NCBI GenBank assembly: GCA_021736745.1
Contig: JAIPFG010000072.1
Coordinates: 1 to 11,207, forward strand
Length of the DNA: 11,207 bases
From: Pseudomonadales bacterium
GTDB taxonomy: Bacteria > Pseudomonadota > Gammaproteobacteria > Pseudomonadales > IMCC2047
Reading direction: 5' to 3'
Both the position numbers and the translations under genes were made by a program. Positions 7,536-11,207 of the stretch are shown one piece after another (the stretch's first letter is position 1; each line of letters begins with the position of its first letter). The notes below the pieces were generated by a model. It ran no database searches, was not told the DNA's origin, and saw only the letters and a list, made by a program, of their open reading frames with translations.

Positions 7536-8843
7536 ATGATGAAAATGGACGCATTTTGGATGCCCTTTACCGGCAATCGAGCCTTTAAAAGTGCGCCACG
7601 GATTGTTAAGAGAGCTGAGGGCATTATGCTCTATAAAGAGGATGACAGCGAAGTGATTGATGCTACTGCCGGGCTTTGGTGTAGCAATTTAGGCCATTGT
7701 CGCAAAGAGATCGCTGACGCAGTAAATGCCCAATTAGGTCGTTTGGATTTTAGCTCAATTTTTAATTTCGGCCATGAAATCGGTTTTGATTACGCTGAGC
7801 GCCTGATTAGTCATACACCGAAGGGTATTGACCACGTATTTTTTGGGAACTCCGGTTCAGAAGCGGTGGAAACTGCTCTGAAACTAGCGCTGCAGTATTG
7901 GAATGTCAAAGGACAGGGACAAAAGCAACGATTTATTGGTCGGCAAAAGGGCTACCACGGGGTGAACTTTGGGGGCATCTCTGTGGGTGGTCTAACACCA
8001 AATTTCAGTACATTTGGGCAATGGTTAATGGTGGATCATTTGCCACATACCCTCGATATTGAGCGTAATGCTTTCAGTCGTGGCTTGCCGGAGTTTGGGG
8101 CAGAGTTAGCCGATTCTTTGGAGCAGATGTTGCAGTTCCATGATGCAGAAACAGTGGCCGCCGTGATTGTGGAGCCGGTAGCCGGTGCTGGCGGAGTTAT
8201 TATGCCTCCAATTGGGTATCTAAAGCGGTTGCGAGAGATTTGTGACGACCATAATGTGTTATTAATTTTTGATGAGGTGATTACTGGTTGGGGAAGAGTG
8301 GGTTCTGCTTTTGCCGCGACAGAATTTGATGTAATTCCCGATATGATTACATCGGCTAAAGGTATCACTAATGCTGCTGTTCCGCTTTCTGCCACCTTTG
8401 TCAGCAGCGAAATCTATAACACCTGCATGGATCAAGCGAAGTCCTCAGTGGAGTTTTACCACGGATATACTTATTCCTGTCATCCCGTTGCCTGTGCAGC
8501 GGGTATGGCGGCCCTGGATATCTATGAAAAAGAAGGATTATTAACCCGGGCGAGCGGAGAAATTGGTACTTATTGGGAGAATGCGCTCCATAGTTTAGCG
8601 GCAATGCCCGAGGTAATAGATGTGCGTAATTATGGCTTGATGGGGGCTGTTGAATTAAGAGGGTCTGCAACGAATAAAGGCCAACTCGGTGGCAAAGCGC
8701 TACAAGCTGCTTGGGAAAAAGGCGTTATGGTCCGAGGTATTGGTGATGCAATCTGTATGTCGCCCCCGTTAACTATCGTGCCTGATCAGATCGATACCAT
8801 TGTTAATGTTCTTGGCGAAATAATACCTGGTTTGTGTGAATAA
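7536..8843 (+). CDS. Class III omega-amino acid:pyruvate-type aminotransferase
   Basis: A 435-aa PLP-dependent transaminase of fold type I, closest by eye to omega-amino acid/beta-alanine:pyruvate transaminases. Signatures: FWMPFTGNRAFKSAPR (7-22), GLWCSNLGH (46-54), the phosphate-binding FGNSGSEAVETALK (103-116), KGYHGVNFGGISVGG (138-152), EPVAGAGGV (213-221), the cofactor aspartate in IFDEVITG (244-251, D246) and the Schiff-base lysine in TSAKGITNAAVP (272-283, K275). R400 in VMVRGIGD corresponds by position from the C terminus to the carboxylate-binding arginine of the Pseudomonas enzyme, so an acidic omega-amino substrate is likely. Expected reaction: omega-amino acid plus pyruvate gives omega-semialdehyde plus alanine, in the cytoplasm. 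AGAGGA (7526-7531) precedes ATG 7536; an ATG one codon later is equally possible. It is 23 nt upstream of the acylating dehydrogenase. Substrates to consider are GABA, beta-alanine, taurine and 6-aminohexanoate. Confidence 0.92.
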   Translation: MMKMDAFWMPFTGNRAFKSAPRIVKRAEGIMLYKEDDSEVIDATAGLWCSNLGHCRKEIADAVNAQLGRLDFSSIFNFGHEIGFDYAERLISHTPKGIDHVFFGNSGSEAVETALKLALQYWNVKGQGQKQRFIGRQKGYHGVNFGGISVGGLTPNFSTFGQWLMVDHLPHTLDIERNAFSRGLPEFGAELADSLEQMLQFHDAETVAAVIVEPVAGAGGVIMPPIGYLKRLREICDDHNVLLIFDEVITGWGRVGSAFAATEFDVIPDMITSAKGITNAAVPLSATFVSSEIYNTCMDQAKSSVEFYHGYTYSCHPVACAAGMAALDIYEKEGLLTRASGEIGTYWENALHSLAAMPEVIDVRNYGLMGAVELRGSATNKGQLGGKALQAAWEKGVMVRGIGDAICMSPPLTIVPDQIDTIVNVLGEIIPGLCE

Positions 8844-8866
8844 AGATTAATTGTATGAGGAAGAAG

Positions 8867-10222
8867 ATGACTGACTTAGTAGAAGATATGGTGATAAAAG
8901 CACATCAAGCTCAAAAGATATTTGCAACCTGGCCTCAGGAAAAAATTGATGATGTGGTCAGGGCTGTGGGTAAAGTGGTTTTTGATAATGCTGAGGAGTT
9001 GGCGATCGATGCCGTGAATGAAACAGGAATGGGTAATGTCACAGATAAGACATTAAAAAATCAAGGAAAGTCACGCAATGTTTGGAATTACCTCAAAGAT
9101 AAAAAATCAATTGGTGTCATTGAACCTAGAGACGATCAGGGGATGATCACCATAGCTAAGCCGGTTGGTATCGTCGGCGCGGTAACACCCACGACCAGTC
9201 CTACCATGACCATTATGTGTAATGTGATGTTCGCGTTAAAGGGAGCGAATGCCATCATCATTGCGCCACATCCCAAAGCAAAAAGTGTCAGCATTAAAAC
9301 GGTTGATATGATCAATGCCGAGTTGAAAAAAATGGGCATACCAAATGATCTAGTACAGTGTATTGAAGAACCCTCTATTCACGCGACTAACAAGTTGATG
9401 TCGGTTGTCGATGTGATTGTGGCAACGGGTGGCCCGGCAATGGTAAATGCGGCTTACAGCAGCGGTAAGCCTTCATTTGGTGTTGGCGCAGGTAATGTTC
9501 AAACGATTATTGATGACGATGTCGACTATGGAGACGTCGCCAGAAAGGTCATTACAGGAAGGTGCTTTGATAACGGCATTATTTGTTCCGGTGATCAGTC
9601 TATCATCGTTCCGAAAAAGGATGCTGAGAAAGTGATCAAGGCGTTCAAAGAGCAGGGTGCCTTTTACGTAGGAGATCAGGAAGTTGCTGACAGGTTTCGA
9701 GAGGTATTGTTTGAAAATGGTTATACGGCTAAAGAGGTTGTTGGTAAATGTGCCAAAACGGTTGCCGAATTAGCAGATGTACCCATTCCAGATACTACAA
9801 AAGTCATTTTAATTAGAAGTAATGATTTTCCTGATGATGTACTGCGAAGCGAAAAGATGTGCCCCGTTTTAGCTTTATTTGAATATGAAACGCTTGAAGA
9901 AGCGATAGCTATAGCGTGTACTAACCTGGAAATTAGGGGTAAGGGGCACACTTGTGTTATCCACTCTAACAACCTCAAGCATATAGAGCAGATTGGTTTA
10001 TCTGTTCCGGTAAGTAGGGTTGCCATTAATGAACCTGGCTCCTTGTCCGTTGGTGGAAGCCTAAAAAATGGTTTTATACCAACAGGAACTTTAGGTTGTG
10101 GGTCCTGGGGTAATAATTCTATTTCAGAGAACTTTAATTATAAGCATATGATTAATACACAAAGGATTGGTTTTACGTTAGAAAATCGGGTGGTACCGAC
10201 GGATGAAGAAATTTGGGGTTAA
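8867..10222 (+). CDS. CoA-acylating aldehyde dehydrogenase (SucD/SauS-like)
   Basis: An aldehyde dehydrogenase of the CoA-acylating branch, 451 aa from the ATG at 8867. That start has AGGA (8858-8861) 5 nt upstream; the in-frame ATG at 8855 has no ribosome-binding site. Numbering from 8855, landmarks are AKPVGIVGAVTPTTSPTMT (101-119), IIAPHPKAKSVS (135-146), PSFGVGAGNVQ (206-216) and the catalytic cysteine in RCFDNGIICSGDQS (236-249, C244). It ends with TLGCGSWGNNSISEN and a terminal EEIWG. The tail and centre strongly recall succinate-semialdehyde dehydrogenase (acylating) SucD of anaerobes, and the related sulfoacetaldehyde dehydrogenase SauS. Reaction: semialdehyde + CoA + NAD(P)+ to acyl-CoA. 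It forms an operon with the transaminase, which would supply the semialdehyde. The acylating class is firm; succinate semialdehyde versus sulfoacetaldehyde or malonate semialdehyde cannot be settled by eye. Confidence 0.9.
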   Translation: MTDLVEDMVIKAHQAQKIFATWPQEKIDDVVRAVGKVVFDNAEELAIDAVNETGMGNVTDKTLKNQGKSRNVWNYLKDKKSIGVIEPRDDQGMITIAKPVGIVGAVTPTTSPTMTIMCNVMFALKGANAIIIAPHPKAKSVSIKTVDMINAELKKMGIPNDLVQCIEEPSIHATNKLMSVVDVIVATGGPAMVNAAYSSGKPSFGVGAGNVQTIIDDDVDYGDVARKVITGRCFDNGIICSGDQSIIVPKKDAEKVIKAFKEQGAFYVGDQEVADRFREVLFENGYTAKEVVGKCAKTVAELADVPIPDTTKVILIRSNDFPDDVLRSEKMCPVLALFEYETLEEAIAIACTNLEIRGKGHTCVIHSNNLKHIEQIGLSVPVSRVAINEPGSLSVGGSLKNGFIPTGTLGCGSWGNNSISENFNYKHMINTQRIGFTLENRVVPTDEEIWG

Positions 10223-10263
10223 TAACGATTTTAATATTACACTTGGGATTTAAATGAAGCGTG

Positions 10264-10368
10264 AAATTCTCCTCATAAAAACTTCGATTAATATGAGTGT
10301 TATGGCTTGAGCATTTAGCTACTAGGTGTTACTTGAACTGTGTTCGGTTGTTATTTTGAGGAGAATTT
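10264..10368. repeat. Long inverted repeat, 12-bp perfect core extendable to 17/19 bp
   Basis: AAATTCTCCTCA (10264-10275) is the exact reverse complement of TGAGGAGAATTT (10357-10368). Pairing extends inward to 10282/10350 with two mismatches, leaving a 67-nt loop. The right arm ends in a TTTTT run (10366-10370), so read on the plus strand it could act as a large terminator hairpin for the transaminase-dehydrogenase operon. I see no target-site duplication to support a mobile element. Confidence 0.6.
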
Positions 10369-10380
10369 TTACTCGAAGTT
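10280..10380. repeat. 8-bp inverted pair interlocked with the long repeat
   Basis: AACTTCGA (10280-10287) and TCGAAGTT (10373-10380) are exact reverse complements. Each lies 4 nt beyond the matching 12-bp core arm, in the order A-B-A'-B', so the two helices cross rather than nest. As RNA this is a pseudoknot or mutually exclusive pairing topology. Confidence 0.5.
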
Positions 10381-10531
10381 GAATTTAATTTTTCACATGA
10401 AGATGGTGATTAATTTTTTTGTCATTTAAGTGCACAGATAAAAATTGGCAATGCTATCTTCATATGGAACCCTATCTTCTATATTGGCTCAAGTAGAGGC
10501 AATAACTTTATATTCTTCATTTCTGGGATTG

Positions 10532-10849
10532 CTATTCATCGTCAGCAATTTGCAGTTTTAGACCATTCAGTTGTTGATTAAAAATAATTTGGCAGCTTAA
10601 ACGGGAGCAGTCGGGTTCGAAGGTCATTGCTGCTTCAATGAAATTAAGCTCGCTGTCACTGATTTCTGGTAACTTAGGGTACCAGTCAGGGTCGATATGG
10701 ACATGACAGGTCGCACATGTTCCTTCGCCACCACAGGTTGCATCAACCGGCAAGCCTGCATCCCGAATAACGTCCATCAACTTTTGACCTTCTCCGATAT
10801 TTAGTTGATGTTCTATACCTTCTCGATCCGTTACATATATTTCAAACAT
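10532..10849 (-). CDS. Adrenodoxin-type [2Fe-2S] ferredoxin
   Basis: A 105-aa plant/vertebrate-fold ferredoxin of the adrenodoxin/putidaredoxin branch. The cluster ligands are C39, C45 and C48 in CGGEGTCATCHVHI (C-X5-C-X2-C) and C86 in SRLSCQI, with the usual ISDSELNFIEAA segment between; C81 is an extra, non-ligand cysteine. It is a soluble one-electron carrier that normally serves cytochromes P450, Rieske-type oxygenases or other redox enzymes. AGGA (10856-10859 on the minus strand) lies 6 nt before the ATG. The gene reads away from the right edge and follows a TorD-like chaperone gene by 82 nt, so it may be the last gene of a molybdoenzyme-linked operon. It converges with the acylating dehydrogenase gene. 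Its partner is not in the window. Confidence 0.93.
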   Translation of the reverse strand: MFEIYVTDREGIEHQLNIGEGQKLMDVIRDAGLPVDATCGGEGTCATCHVHIDPDWYPKLPEISDSELNFIEAAMTFEPDCSRLSCQIIFNQQLNGLKLQIADDE

Positions 10850-10872
10850 AGAGATTCCTGTTGTTATTCAAT

Positions 10873-10892
10873 CAGCAGCCAGATATCTGCTG
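10873..10892. other. Small hairpin between the chaperone and ferredoxin genes
   Basis: CAGCAG (10873-10878) pairs with CTGCTG (10887-10892) across an 8-nt loop containing part of the palindrome AGATATCT. It lies about 25 nt upstream of the ferredoxin ATG on its mRNA. No T-run follows on either strand, so a processing or stability element is more likely than a terminator. The evidence is weak. Confidence 0.25.
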
Positions 10893-10927
10893 GTGTTTCA
10901 TTAAAGTTTTTTGTTGTTGATTAGCGA

Positions 10928-10954
10928 GAGCCTACATTCGGCTCGTTTTTATTT
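10928..10954 (+). terminator. Terminator-like hairpin facing the chaperone gene
   Basis: GAGCC (10928-10932) pairs with GGCTC (10940-10944) across 7 nt and is followed by G and a TTTTTATTTT run on the plus strand. No plus-strand gene ends nearby: the last one stops at 10222. The hairpin overlaps the 3' end of the minus-strand TorD-like gene and lacks a T-run in that direction. It may stop antisense read-through into that gene, or be fortuitous, since the stem is only 5 bp. Confidence 0.35.
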
Positions 10955-11207
10955 TGTCCGCATCCCTTAATGAGGTGGTAGAAAAGGGCGTAGAAAGCCT
11001 TTTTGGTAGTTTCATTTCTAGCACCTGCGCGAGCTCACAAAGTGAGCCTCGAGTTAAAAGGCCGAGGCCACGAAAGAATTCGGTTCTGGCTGAGACAATC
11101 ACCTTCTCTGACCAGTGGTGCCCCCATCTGAGCAGATGCTCACTGAGAAAATTACGTTGTGCAGTAATCGTGCTATAAAAGTTCTGTACGTCATTGTTAC
11201 GTAATTG
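10932..11207 (-). CDS. TorD-family molybdoenzyme chaperone, C-terminal part (5' end outside window)
   Basis: The minus-strand frame is open from the right edge to a TAG at 10932-10934, giving 91 residues. The segment QRNFLSEHLLRWGHHWSEKV followed by ARTEFFRGLGLLTRGSL has the pattern of the C-terminal helical half of TorD/DmsD/NarJ-type chaperones (FL-x-x-HLL-x-W, then a gap, then FYRGLA-like and LTR). Such proteins are cytoplasmic, bind the twin-arginine signal and help insert molybdenum cofactor into DMSO-reductase-family oxidoreductases. The gene has no start in the window, and an overlapping 74-aa plus-strand frame here (10954-11178) is spurious. It lies 82 nt upstream of the ferredoxin gene on the same strand, so the molybdoenzyme genes probably lie past the right edge. 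The last 25 or so residues are basic and not conserved. Confidence 0.72.
   Translation of the reverse strand, partial: QLRNNDVQNFYSTITAQRNFLSEHLLRWGHHWSEKVIVSARTEFFRGLGLLTRGSLCELAQVLEMKLPKRLSTPFSTTSLRDADKIKTSRM

Larger units (their letters stand above)
10223..10531. other. 309-bp gene-free region rich in inverted repeats
   Basis: No credible coding frame lies between the dehydrogenase stop and the 3' end of the minus-strand ferredoxin gene. The region holds several inverted repeats: an outer pair (10250-10257 with 10422-10429), a long stem (10264-10282 with 10350-10368), a crossing 8-bp pair (10280-10287 with 10373-10380) and a further pair (10397-10404 with 10456-10463). It may contain the terminators of both converging genes, a structured RNA, or a decayed miniature element. 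No classic short hairpin with a U-run is evident. Confidence 0.6.

Noticed and set aside
8036..8395. Minus-strand frame of 119 codons inside the transaminase gene
   Set aside because: A shadow of the transaminase reading frame; it has no ribosome-binding site or domain, and the opposite strand is a clear enzyme.
8855..8866. Upstream ATG as the start of the acylating dehydrogenase
   Set aside because: No Shine-Dalgarno precedes it, while AGGA is well placed for the ATG at 8867; the four extra residues are unlikely to be made.
9721..10026. Minus-strand frame of 101 codons inside the aldehyde dehydrogenase gene
   Set aside because: A shadow frame antisense to a well-conserved enzyme, with no protein family features.
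10264..10368. Miniature transposable element (terminal inverted repeats)
   Set aside because: Inverted arms are present, but I found no target-site duplication and no second copy in the window; it is kept as a structural repeat only.
10954..11178. Plus-strand frame of 74 codons at the right edge
   Set aside because: It has no Shine-Dalgarno and no recognisable family, and it lies opposite a minus-strand frame that matches a TorD-type chaperone.
1..11207. CRISPR array, tRNA or rRNA genes, phage or insertion-sequence genes
   Set aside because: No regularly spaced direct repeats, no cloverleaf or rRNA-like sequence, and no transposase or integrase motifs were seen on either strand.

Overview
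The window reads as a chromosomal stretch of a Gram-negative bacterium, most likely a gammaproteobacterium of the marine, Cellvibrio/Spongiibacter-like kind. The main evidence is a TonB-dependent outer-membrane receptor with a signal peptide, AraC- and LysR-type regulators of proteobacterial form, clear Shine-Dalgarno sites and moderately AT-rich intergenic DNA. This placement is inference; no rRNA or other taxonomic marker is present.

Layout, left to right. (1) Bases 2-2677 (+) hold the 3' part of a hydantoinase/oxoprolinase B-type subunit gene, then a complete A-type subunit gene 30 nt downstream. Together they would form an ATP-dependent enzyme acting on a cyclic amide (lactam, hydantoin, oxoproline) or a related carboxylase. 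(2) Bases 2822-5203 (+) encode a 793-aa TonB-dependent receptor. It is preceded by a possible 12-codon leader ORF that overlaps its start (ATGA) and followed by a hairpin terminator. (3) Bases 5356-6321 (+) encode an AraC-family regulator, convergent with and overlapping by 20 nt a LysR-family regulator on the minus strand (ATG start at 7252). (4) A very AT-rich divergent control region (about 7253-7535) separates lysR from a two-gene operon (+): a class III omega-amino acid transaminase (7536-8843) and a CoA-acylating aldehyde dehydrogenase of the SucD/SauS type (start best placed at 8867, end 10222). (5) Bases 10223-10531 have no gene but contain several long inverted repeats. (6) On the minus strand at the right edge are an adrenodoxin-type [2Fe-2S] ferredoxin (10532-10849) and, upstream of it, the C-terminal 91 codons of a TorD-family molybdoenzyme chaperone (10932 to the edge).

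How the genes may work together (inference): the receptor imports a small molecule, the HyuA/HyuB pair opens or activates it with ATP, the transaminase turns the resulting omega-amino acid into a semialdehyde, and the acylating dehydrogenase converts that directly to an acyl-CoA. This logic resembles known lactam catabolism (caprolactamase, then omega-transaminase, then semialdehyde dehydrogenase), with a CoA-forming last step that would suit 2-pyrrolidone/GABA to succinyl-CoA. Taurine or beta-alanine type substrates remain possible. A palindrome upstream of the AraC gene shares a 13-bp core (12/13 identical) with the lysR/transaminase control region, which hints at co-regulation of the two halves. 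The ferredoxin/TorD pair appears to belong to a separate, molybdoenzyme-related locus.
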